DNA of 64,000 nucleotides, taken from contig NZ_CP094357.1 in assembly GCF_014779555.2 (NCBI RefSeq), positions 5,828,001-5,892,000 of the forward strand, given 5' to 3'. Numbering within the stretch: the stretch's first letter is position 1; every line of letters starts with the position of its first letter. Source of the DNA: Lysobacter capsici (GTDB lineage: Bacteria; Pseudomonadota; Gammaproteobacteria; Xanthomonadales; Xanthomonadaceae). The notes under the pieces are model-generated. The model had not been told where the DNA came from, searched no databases, and saw only the letters and a list, made by a program, of their open reading frames with translations. The translations under genes were made by a program, and so were the position numbers. Positions 26,853-33,961 of this stretch are shown piece after piece.

Positions 26853-27608
26853 ATGAAACGCTTCGCCGCCATCGCATTGGGCCTGTGCAGCCTGGGTCTT
26901 TGCAGCTTGAGTCTGTACAGTTCCGCCGCGCTCGCCGCCAGCGACGCGCCGCCGCAGGCCGCCGCGGTCGGCGCCGAAAGCGATCTGATGACCCGCGACG
27001 AGTACGACAAGCGCAGCCGCGTCGCGCTGACCCATCCCAACGAGCTGTGGCGCCTGTACGGCAGCCGCGCCGCCGCGCGCGGCGACTGGGACGACGCGTT
27101 CCGGCATTTCCGCCGCGCCGCCGGCTTCGCCGACAAATATTCGCAGCACCGCCTGAGCCTGATGTACTGGCACGGCGTGGGCGCCCCGCGCGACCGCGCG
27201 CTGGCCTACGCCTGGGCCGACGTCGCCGCCGAACGCCAGTACCCGCAGTTCCTGCTGCTGCGCGAGAAGATGTGGCTGGAGCTCGACGAAGCCGAACGCG
27301 CCCGCGCGCTGCGCGAGGGCCAGGCGATCTACGACCGCTACGGCGACCAGGCCGCCAAGCCGCGCTTCGAGCGCGCCATGGCCCAATCCAGGCGCCAGAT
27401 CACCGGCAGCCGCCTGGGCGATGTCGGCAAACTGCAAGTGTTCGCGCCCGGCCCGACCGGCTGGACCGATCCGGGCACGGTCGACCTCAACCAGATGTTG
27501 AACGAGTGGCGCTGGGACAGCGGCCGCTACTGGGCCGCCGAGGACGTGATCTGGCGCCACGGCAATGTCGAGGTCGGGCCGACCGAGGTCGCGCCGCGCA
27601 GCCAGTAG
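26853..27608 (+). CDS. Secreted Sel1-repeat protein
   Basis: The 251-residue product has a signal peptide (MKRFAAIALGLCSLGLCSL, cleavage near ALA-A) and one or two Sel1-like helical repeats centred on DAFRHFRRAAGFADKYSQHRL and LMYWHGVGAPRDRALAYAWADVAAERQ. Sel1 proteins usually act as scaffolds for envelope complexes. The start follows CGAGGGGACG, a good ribosome-binding site. The C-terminal 90 residues, with DPGTVDLNQMLNEWRWDSG, show no known domain. Confidence 0.8.
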   Translation: MKRFAAIALGLCSLGLCSLSLYSSAALAASDAPPQAAAVGAESDLMTRDEYDKRSRVALTHPNELWRLYGSRAAARGDWDDAFRHFRRAAGFADKYSQHRLSLMYWHGVGAPRDRALAYAWADVAAERQYPQFLLLREKMWLELDEAERARALREGQAIYDRYGDQAAKPRFERAMAQSRRQITGSRLGDVGKLQVFAPGPTGWTDPGTVDLNQMLNEWRWDSGRYWAAEDVIWRHGNVEVGPTEVAPRSQ

Positions 27609-27744
27609 CCCGCGTCGCGGCGGTCGAATCGGCCCGGGCGGCCTTGCGCGGCCGGGATGTCGGGTCGTCCGCGACCGTGCGAAAACCGCGCCGATCGCCG
27701 CGTCAAGTCTGTAGCGCCGCGCCCGCGCGGCCTAAACTGGCCGC

Positions 27745-28371
27745 ATGGCCAAGCTCTATTTCTATTATTCGGCGATGAACGCCGGCAAGACCACGACCCT
27801 GCTGCAGTCGGCGCACAACTACCGCGAACGCGGCATGCGCGTGGCGATCCTGACCCCGCGCCTGGACCACCGCGCCGGCAGCGGCACGGTCGCCTCGCGG
27901 ATCGGCCTGCGCGCCGACGGCATCGCCTTCGAGCACGACCAGGACCTGGAAGCGCTGATTCGCGCCGACATCGCCGCGCACGGCGCGCTGCATTGCGTGC
28001 TGGTCGACGAGGCGCAGTTCATGACCCGCTCGCAGGTCTGGCAGCTCAGCGAGATCGTCGACCAGTTGCGCATCCCGGTGCTGTGCTACGGCCTGCGCAC
28101 CGATTTCCGCGGCGAATTGTTCGAAGGCAGCCAGTACCTGCTGGCCTGGGCCGACGAGCTGACCGAGATCAAGACCATCTGCCATTCCGGCAAGAAGGCG
28201 ACCATGACCGTGCGCGTGGACGAAGCCGGACGCGCGGTGCACGACGGTCCGCAGGTCGAGATCGGCGGCAACGAGTCCTACATTTCGGTATCGCGCGCCG
28301 AGTACAAGAAGGTGATGCGCGGCGAGGGAACGATCGAGCCGTTGCAGCGCTCGCTGGCGCTGTCGGATTGA
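27745..28371 (+). CDS. tdk: Thymidine kinase
   Basis: Thymidine kinase phosphorylates thymidine in the pyrimidine salvage pathway. The 208-residue protein has the P-loop [11 protein letters not shown] (residues 9-19), the conserved VLVDEAQF near residue 92, and the thymidine-binding lasso region [23 protein letters not shown]. In the zinc-binding lasso the usual cysteines are mostly absent: the pattern reads ICHSGKK where many enzymes have ICHCGRK, and SVSRAEY where others have SVCRKHY. The gene is followed by a REP doublet. Confidence 0.95.
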   Translation: MAKLYFYYSAMNAGKTTTLLQSAHNYRERGMRVAILTPRLDHRAGSGTVASRIGLRADGIAFEHDQDLEALIRADIAAHGALHCVLVDEAQFMTRSQVWQLSEIVDQLRIPVLCYGLRTDFRGELFEGSQYLLAWADELTEIKTICHSGKKATMTVRVDEAGRAVHDGPQVEIGGNESYISVSRAEYKKVMRGEGTIEPLQRSLALSD

Positions 28372-28403
28372 GCCAGGGCGGGCGCGACGCGACGCGTTTG
28401 CCC

Positions 28404-28487
28404 GTCATCCCCGCGAAGGCGGGGATCCAGCGCTTCACCGAGGCATGATTGTGAAGTCTCTGGATCCCCGCCTTCGCGGGGGATGAC
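28404..28487. repeat. REP pair, CCCGCGAAGGCGGG family
   Basis: GTCATCCCCGCGAAGGCGGG (28404) and the inverted copy ending GCGGGGGATGAC (28487) enclose about 30 bases. It lies between the convergent tdk and nucleotidyltransferase genes and may serve as a shared transcription end. Confidence 0.85.
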
Positions 28488-28536
28488 GAGCAACCGCAAA
28501 CGACTTGCCGGCCATGCTCGACGCTCCTGTCCGCGC

Positions 28537-29361
28537 TCAGGCCAACGCAGCGCGGAAGAAGTCATCCAGCCGATCGGCATTGCCCTTCCCCGCCGCCAGC
28601 ACCGGCGACGCCGCCTGCATGCGCTCAAGCTCGGCCTCGAGGAAATCGCTGATCGCCGCGATCCGCGGCCCGGCCGCGACCTCGGCGCTTTGCCGCTTGC
28701 GCACCAGCAAGGCATCGACCGCCTCGCGCACCGGCCCGTCGGGCAACAGCCGCGCCAGCAGATCCTCGAACGCCATCGGCGGCGGCCCCTCGGCGCGCTC
28801 GATCCACTGGCAGGCCAGCACCGGACGCAGCACGTACAGGTACTTCTTGGTCCGAATCTCCTCGCCCTGCAGATGACCGCGGAAAGTTCCCCTGGCCATG
28901 CTCAGGTAGTGATGCCACGCCGCGACCGGCGAATAGAACTCTTCGGCCAGGGTCCGCAACCCCGCGCTGAGCGCGCCGTCCTCGCGGTACACGATCGGCG
29001 AACGCAGCCATTCCGACAGGGTCGGATTGGATTTCGACAACAGCCGCAGGGCCTTGCGCAGGTCCCAGCCGCTGACGTCCAGCTCGCTGTCGATCGGCAG
29101 CTCGATCACGTCACGCTGCGGCTCGTTGGGGCCGCAGCGTTCGTTGACCGTCAGATACCACGGCTGCTTATGCACATAGACGAAGCGCGCGTCGTAATCG
29201 CTGTCGGGCGAGGAAAAGCCCCAGCCGCGGCTGCCCGATTCGCAGGCATAAACGATCCGCACATCGTGATCGCGCTCTATCGCCGCCAGCGCGTCGAGCA
29301 CGGCCCGGCGCTTGTCGTCGGCGATGGGGTGAATCTCGTGGTGGCGGGAAGGATCGGACAT
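28537..29361 (-). CDS. RlaP/YcgL-type nucleotidyltransferase-domain protein
   Basis: The 274-residue protein belongs to the predicted nucleotidyltransferases of COG3541 (PF10127, RlaP). The polymerase-beta-like motif is YACESGSRGWGFSSPDSDYDARFVYV (GS followed by DxD), which would bind metal and nucleotide. The family C-terminal block runs from EWLRSPIVYRED to KKYLYVLRPVLACQWIE. The biological role of this group is not established. The start at 29361 (MSDPSRHHEIH) was preferred to a farther in-frame ATG at 29403. Confidence 0.85.
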   Translation of the reverse strand: MSDPSRHHEIHPIADDKRRAVLDALAAIERDHDVRIVYACESGSRGWGFSSPDSDYDARFVYVHKQPWYLTVNERCGPNEPQRDVIELPIDSELDVSGWDLRKALRLLSKSNPTLSEWLRSPIVYREDGALSAGLRTLAEEFYSPVAAWHHYLSMARGTFRGHLQGEEIRTKKYLYVLRPVLACQWIERAEGPPPMAFEDLLARLLPDGPVREAVDALLVRKRQSAEVAAGPRIAAISDFLEAELERMQAASPVLAAGKGNADRLDDFFRAALA

Positions 29362-29493
29362 GACGGCGACGCGGGTTCGGGGCGGGCCAGTGTAGCCGCG
29401 CATGGCGGCTTCATCGTCGCCTCACCCGGACCGGTCACGCTGCGCCCGCGCTGTCGTATCGTTGACCGCACCGCCCACCGACCGATCCGTCCC

Positions 29494-30003
29494 ATGCCCA
29501 CGATCCAAACCGAACGCCTGCTGCTGAGCGAACTCACGCCCGACGATGCCGGCTTCATCCTGCAACTGCTCAACGAACCGTCCTTCCTCGACAACATCGG
29601 CGACCGCGGCGTGCGCGATCTCGACGGCGCGGTGCGCTACATCCTCGACGGTCCGGTCAACAGCTACGCGCGCTACGGCCATGGCCTGCTGCGGGTGTCG
29701 CTGCGCGACAGCGGCGAACCGATCGGCATGTGCGGGCTGCTCAAGCGCGACACCCTGCCCGACGCCGACCTGGGTTACGCCTTCCTTCCGCGCCACTGGT
29801 CGCGCGGCTACGCGATCGAATCGGGCACCGCGGTGCTGCAGCACGCGCGCGAGGTGCTGGCCCTGCCGCGCGTGCTCGGCCTCGTCGACCCGGCCAATCA
29901 ACCGTCGATCAAGGTGCTCGAACGGCTCGGCCTGCGCTTCGAGCGCGAGCTGCGCATGGGCGAGGAAGACCTGCACGTGTTCACCACCGAAGCGGCCGCC
30001 TGA
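29494..30003 (+). CDS. GNAT-family N-acetyltransferase (RimJ/RimL type)
   Basis: The 169-residue protein begins IQTERLLLSELTPDDAGFI, the usual RimJ-like opening. It has the acetyl-CoA-binding stretch DLGYAFLPRHWSRGYAIESGTAVL and the closing block VDPANQPSIKVLERLGLRFE. It is followed directly, without a gap, by the YiiX-like gene (TGA then GTG), so the two are likely co-transcribed. The substrate is unknown. Confidence 0.88.
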   Translation: MPTIQTERLLLSELTPDDAGFILQLLNEPSFLDNIGDRGVRDLDGAVRYILDGPVNSYARYGHGLLRVSLRDSGEPIGMCGLLKRDTLPDADLGYAFLPRHWSRGYAIESGTAVLQHAREVLALPRVLGLVDPANQPSIKVLERLGLRFERELRMGEEDLHVFTTEAAA

Positions 30004-30609
30004 GTGCGCCTGATTGTCGCCGTCGCGATCGCGTGGTCCCTGCTGTGCGCGGGCTGCGCCGCCGCGCAAGTTCCGGCCGTGCGCGACGGCGACCTGATCT
30101 TCCAGACCTCGCGCTCGACGCAGAGCCTGGCGATCCAGCGCGCGACCGGTTCGCGTTACAGCCATATGGGCGTGATCGTGCACCAAGGCGGCAAGCCCTA
30201 TGTGTTCGAAGCGATCGGGCCGACCGTCTACACCCCGCTGGCGCGCTGGATCGCGCGCGGCGAAGGCGGCCACTACGTGCTCAAGCGCCTGCGCACGCCG
30301 CTGAGCGCGCCGCAGCAGGCGAAACTGCGCGCGCAGGCGAAGGCGTTGAGCGGCCGGCCCTACGATCTGACCTTCGAATGGTCCGATAGCAAGCTGTACT
30401 GCTCGGAAGTAGTGTGGAAAATGTACGAGCGCGCGCTCGGCATCCGCATCGGCGAGTTGCAGCGGCTGGGCAGTTTCAAACTCGACGATCCCGCGGTGAA
30501 GGCCAAGCTGCGCGAACGCTACGGCGCCCGCGTGCCGCTGGCCGAACCGGTGATCTCGCCGGTGGCGATGTTCGAGTCGCCGTTGTTGACGACGGTGGCG
30601 TCGGACTGA
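30004..30609 (+). CDS. YiiX-like papain-fold cysteine hydrolase (NlpC/P60 clan)
   Basis: The 201-residue product opens with a lipoprotein or secretion signal (IAWSLLCAGC). The domain resembles the permuted papain-like YiiX/YebB family: RDGDLIFQTS, the catalytic His in SRYSHMGVIV, and the nucleophile Cys in SKLYCSEVVWKMYERALG. Such proteins are thought to act on amide or thioester bonds in the envelope. It begins with GTG immediately after the preceding stop. Confidence 0.82.
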   Translation: MRLIVAVAIAWSLLCAGCAAAQVPAVRDGDLIFQTSRSTQSLAIQRATGSRYSHMGVIVHQGGKPYVFEAIGPTVYTPLARWIARGEGGHYVLKRLRTPLSAPQQAKLRAQAKALSGRPYDLTFEWSDSKLYCSEVVWKMYERALGIRIGELQRLGSFKLDDPAVKAKLRERYGARVPLAEPVISPVAMFESPLLTTVASD

Positions 30610-30739
30610 GCGGCGGGCCACGGCCTTCAGCGCGATGCCGCAGGCCGATTGCGATCGGTCTCACCGCGCTGACCGAACAAGATCGGCGCTGAGACTCATC
30701 CCACAAAGGATCTCGCCGCAACGGCGATGCCCTTTGCTC

Positions 30740-30766
30740 GTCATCCCCGCGAAGGCGGGGATCCAG
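30740..30766. repeat. Single REP, CCCGCGAAGGCGGG family
   Basis: One unpaired copy (GTCATCCCCGCGAAGGCGGG plus GATCCAG) lies between two convergent genes. The neighbouring 30660-30725 has no second arm. Confidence 0.8.
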
Positions 30767-30879
30767 AGACTTCAGCGCAATGCCGCAGACCAATGACGAT
30801 GGCCTTGCCTAGGCTTATCCAACCCCGCAGAGCTGAGCCCCATGCACGAAGACAGCGCAGCCCCTGCGCGCCGCAAGGT

Positions 30880-31512
30880 TTACCTGCGCCAGACCAGACA
30901 ACGATTGTTCGCCGGCATCGCCACATCCGCCACCAATCGCAGGCCGATCCGCGCGGCCAGCGTATCCACCGCTTCAAAGTCGCGCACCCCCGACACTGGA
31001 TCGCGCGCCTTCAGCCATCCATCGAACTCGCGATTGCTGTCGCTGCTGAACTGCCCGCCGTAGTTGAACGGTCCGTACACCACGACCGTGGCGTCCTTCG
31101 CCAGCACCGCATCCAGGCCGGCGAACAAGGCCTCGACCTGCGGCCATCCCATGATGTGCAGGGTATTGGCGCTGAACACCGCATCGAAACCGACCACACC
31201 GTCGTCGCCCGCATCCGGCAACACCGGCATCGGCGCGAATCCCGGCCGCGGCGCCGTCACCGCCTGCAACTCGATCGCCGCCGGCGTATTCGGCAAGCCC
31301 GCCTCGTCCAGCCACATCCCGATGCCCGGCAAATACGACGCACCGTCCGAGCACTGCCACACCAGCCACGGCATCGCCGCGGCGAAATGCACCGCGTGCT
31401 GACCGGTGCCGCTGCCGATTTCCAGCACCTGGCGGCGATCGGCGAACTGCTCGCGCAGCACCGCCAGGATCGGCTCGCGGTTGCGCTCGCAGGAAGGGGA
31501 ATGCGGTTTCAT
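30880..31512 (-). CDS. DUF938 family SAM-dependent methyltransferase-like protein
   Basis: The 210-residue protein has the Rossmann methyltransferase motif LEIGSGTGQHAVHFA (residues 30-44) and the family-specific blocks FSANTLHIMGW and VYGPFNYGGQFSSDSNREFDGWLK, which identify DUF938. Substrate and role are unknown. It is followed downstream by a REP-containing spacer. An ATG start at 31512 gives MKPHSPSCERNR, the usual DUF938 opening with the conserved cysteine. Confidence 0.88.
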   Translation of the reverse strand: MKPHSPSCERNREPILAVLREQFADRRQVLEIGSGTGQHAVHFAAAMPWLVWQCSDGASYLPGIGMWLDEAGLPNTPAAIELQAVTAPRPGFAPMPVLPDAGDDGVVGFDAVFSANTLHIMGWPQVEALFAGLDAVLAKDATVVVYGPFNYGGQFSSDSNREFDGWLKARDPVSGVRDFEAVDTLAARIGLRLVADVAMPANNRCLVWRR

Positions 31513-31557
31513 GGCGATGACGGTGTCTGTCGATGAACCCAGGTACGGACGCCTACC

Positions 31558-33006
31558 TTAGCCCGCCCGCGCCGCCGCGAACGCCAAGCCCGACACCACG
31601 CCTAAGGACGCATCGCCGGCCACCTGCCTGGCCTGCGGGAAACAGCGACGCACCGCTTCGCGCACGTATGGTGCGCGCGACATGCCACCGGTCAGGAACA
31701 CCGCCGCGGGCGGTTCGCCGATCTGCGCGCCGACTTCGGCCAGCAGTTCGGTCAGATAACCCAGGAACGGATCGGCGGCCCGGGCCAGATCGTCGGCGCT
31801 GGAGGCCAGGGCCAGGCCGCGCTCGATGTAGTCGAGTTCGGCGCGGCTGTCCGAGGCGCTGCTCAATACGATCTTGGTCGATTCCACCGCCCGGCTCAGA
31901 CGGGTGGTGTTGCCGGTCTGCTGCAGCGCGATCAGGCGCGGGCCGAACGGCGCGTCGACCTCGCGGTAGGCGTCGCGGCGCTGGAAATCGCGCTGGCGGA
32001 CCACGTCGTGCACGGTCGCGGCTTCGACGAAATGATGCGCGGGCACGCGGGTCGCGCCCTTGCCGAACAGCGGCATGAACCGCGACAGGCTCAGCGACAG
32101 GTCGACGTCGACGCCGCCGCGCGCGATGCCCCACGAACCGAGCACCACCGGCGCCTGCGCGCCGCCGACCTCGGCCAGGGTGATGTCGGTGGTGCCGCCG
32201 CCGATGTCGACCACCAAGGTGCGATGCCGGTGCGCGCTCTGCGCGTGATAGCCCAGCGCCGCGGCGACCGGTTCTTCGAGAAACTCGACCTCGTCGAAAC
32301 CCGCGCCGGCCGCGGCTTCGGTCAGGATCGCCAGGGCCTGATCGCCACCGGCCGCGCCGAGCGAGCTGCGGAACTGCACCGGCCGGCCGAGCACCGCCGA
32401 ACGCACGTTGGCGCCGAGCTGCTGGCTCGCGCTCAGGCGGATGTGTTCGAGGATGTAGCCGGCGATGCCGACGATGGTCTGGCGCACGTGCGGCGCGAGC
32501 TGATAACCCAGCATCGACTTGGGCGATTGCACCAGGTTGCCGAAGCCTTCGCTCAGGTAAGCCTCGACCGCGTCTTCGCCATAGACCGCGTTCTGCAGGC
32601 TCGCCGCCGAGGCGCGCGCTTCGCGTACTTGCTGCTCCAGCCATTGCCGGCGCACCGCGCGGATGGCGTCGCGGCGCAGATCGGTTTCCGAACGCTGCGC
32701 CGGGGCCAGGATCAGCGCCAATGCGGCTTCGCGCTGATCGGCGGGCAGGCGCGCGGCCTGCTCGCGCCGCGCCTGGGCCTCGTTGAGCGCGCGGGTCTGG
32801 GCGCTGCGCGCGTTGCGCACCAGGCTGTCGACTTCGGCCTCGAGCGCGTCGGTCAGTTCGAACTGACTCGGGTCGGGCACGGCTTCGGGGAAATACACCG
32901 TGGTGCGGAACTGGCGTTCCTCGCCGAAGGCGACGGTGCGCACCGCGCCGTCGATCACCGCGGCGGCGGCGGAATAGCTGGTGCCGAAATCGATGCCGAT
33001 CTTCAT
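31558..33006 (-). CDS. YegD-like Hsp70-family ATPase
   Basis: The 482-residue protein is an actin-like/Hsp70 ATPase: phosphate-1 loop GIDFGTSYSAA (residues 4-14), phosphate-2 loop VVDIGGGTTDI, and the adenosine loop FLTGGMSRAPYV. It lacks the roughly 200-residue C-terminal substrate-binding domain of DnaK, like E. coli YegD. A long charged insertion rich in Arg, Glu and Gln (about residues 65-140) could form a coiled coil. Its clients are not known. It is separated from the DUF938 gene by about 45 bases on the same strand, so the two may be co-transcribed. Confidence 0.88.
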   Translation of the reverse strand: MKIGIDFGTSYSAAAAVIDGAVRTVAFGEERQFRTTVYFPEAVPDPSQFELTDALEAEVDSLVRNARSAQTRALNEAQARREQAARLPADQREAALALILAPAQRSETDLRRDAIRAVRRQWLEQQVREARASAASLQNAVYGEDAVEAYLSEGFGNLVQSPKSMLGYQLAPHVRQTIVGIAGYILEHIRLSASQQLGANVRSAVLGRPVQFRSSLGAAGGDQALAILTEAAAGAGFDEVEFLEEPVAAALGYHAQSAHRHRTLVVDIGGGTTDITLAEVGGAQAPVVLGSWGIARGGVDVDLSLSLSRFMPLFGKGATRVPAHHFVEAATVHDVVRQRDFQRRDAYREVDAPFGPRLIALQQTGNTTRLSRAVESTKIVLSSASDSRAELDYIERGLALASSADDLARAADPFLGYLTELLAEVGAQIGEPPAAVFLTGGMSRAPYVREAVRRCFPQARQVAGDASLGVVSGLAFAAARAG

Positions 33007-33327
33007 GACGCGGGGGTCTGGGGTGCGGCGCGCAAGGATACTCGGTGCGCGCCACTACCACCTGAATTGTCCGGCGTGCTTCGAGGTCAGTGGGAATTAT
33101 TGAAGGCCGCTGCCCCCGATTTCCGCGTCACTACAGCCGTCATTCCCGCGAACGCGGGAATCCAGTGTCTTTAACCGTAGCCACACGAAAGTCGCTGGAT
33201 TCCCGCGTTCGCGGGAATGACGTCGGAAAGAATGTCGCGGTGGAGCCCTGGATCCCCGCCTTCGCGGGGATGACGAGCAAAGACAGATTCGGCAAAGCCT
33301 TCGCGATTCCCGATCACACCAACGCGA
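33007..33327. other. Intergenic region with REP cluster
   Basis: No gene is seen in these 321 bases. Three arms of the CCCGCGAA(G/C)GCGGG family lie at 33139, 33195 and 33248; the first two pair with each other as a doublet and the third is of the other subtype. Confidence 0.8.
33139..33274. repeat. REP doublet plus single arm
   Basis: The doublet (33139-33221) has the variant GTCATTCCCGCGAACGCGGG, also found at 56791. The single arm (33248-33274) has the GAAGGCGGGG variant, as at 28404. Two subtypes of the family are therefore side by side. Confidence 0.85.
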
Positions 33328-33822
33328 CTAAACCTTCCCCAACCGCCGCCGCAACAACACCAGATCGTCCTCGGACAAATCCCCCACCGGCAAAGTCAGA
33401 AACTGCGCCTTGGAAGTGAACAGCATCCAGTAACCCGGCCGCTCCCACACTTCGATCAGGCCGGACCACGGGATCGACGCCGAGCCGACCCCGGATTCGA
33501 TCATCAAGGCCTCGTCGGCGAACGCGAACGTCGCCTCGGCCGCCGGCATGTTGCGCAATTTGCCCACCGTATTGCGGTGATGCACGCGCCACACCACCGC
33601 CAGCAACAGCGGCGGCATCAGCACGACGATGCTCAGCGCGCCCACCAGCCAGCCCCGATCCCCGCGCCACAGCAGGAACACCACGAACACGAGCAAGGCC
33701 GACGCGGCGAGCCACAAGCCCTTCTCGGCGACGACCACCCGCCGCCACACGAAGGTGCGCACCGCGTCGCGCACCATCGCTTCGGTGTAGACCACCCGGT
33801 GCCGCGCTTGCGATTCGCTCAA
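33328..33822 (-). CDS. YcxB-like membrane protein, TTG start
   Basis: This 164-residue protein has two membrane helices (around GLWLAASALLVFVVFLLW and GALSIVVLMPPLLLAVVW) and a C-terminal YcxB-like domain ending in a pleckstrin-type pattern (FAFADEALMIESG, SIPWSGLIEVWERPGYWMLFTSKAQFLTLPV). The start was set at TTG 33822 because a strong AAGGAGG box lies eight bases upstream (33830-33836). No ATG gives the full domain, and the farther ATG at 34053 would overlap the mrfA start region. Function is unknown. Confidence 0.75.
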   Translation of the reverse strand: MSESQARHRVVYTEAMVRDAVRTFVWRRVVVAEKGLWLAASALLVFVVFLLWRGDRGWLVGALSIVVLMPPLLLAVVWRVHHRNTVGKLRNMPAAEATFAFADEALMIESGVGSASIPWSGLIEVWERPGYWMLFTSKAQFLTLPVGDLSEDDLVLLRRRLGKV

Positions 33823-33961
33823 GGTCCTGCCTCCTTCATCGTGGAATCTCAGCGGCTGCGGGCCCGGCCGGCGCCGCACCGGCGTCGATCCGGCACGGCA
33901 CCGTCTCACACACTGAGATCGCCGTCGCGTACAACGAGACTCCGCCCCTGCCGTCGCCGCC

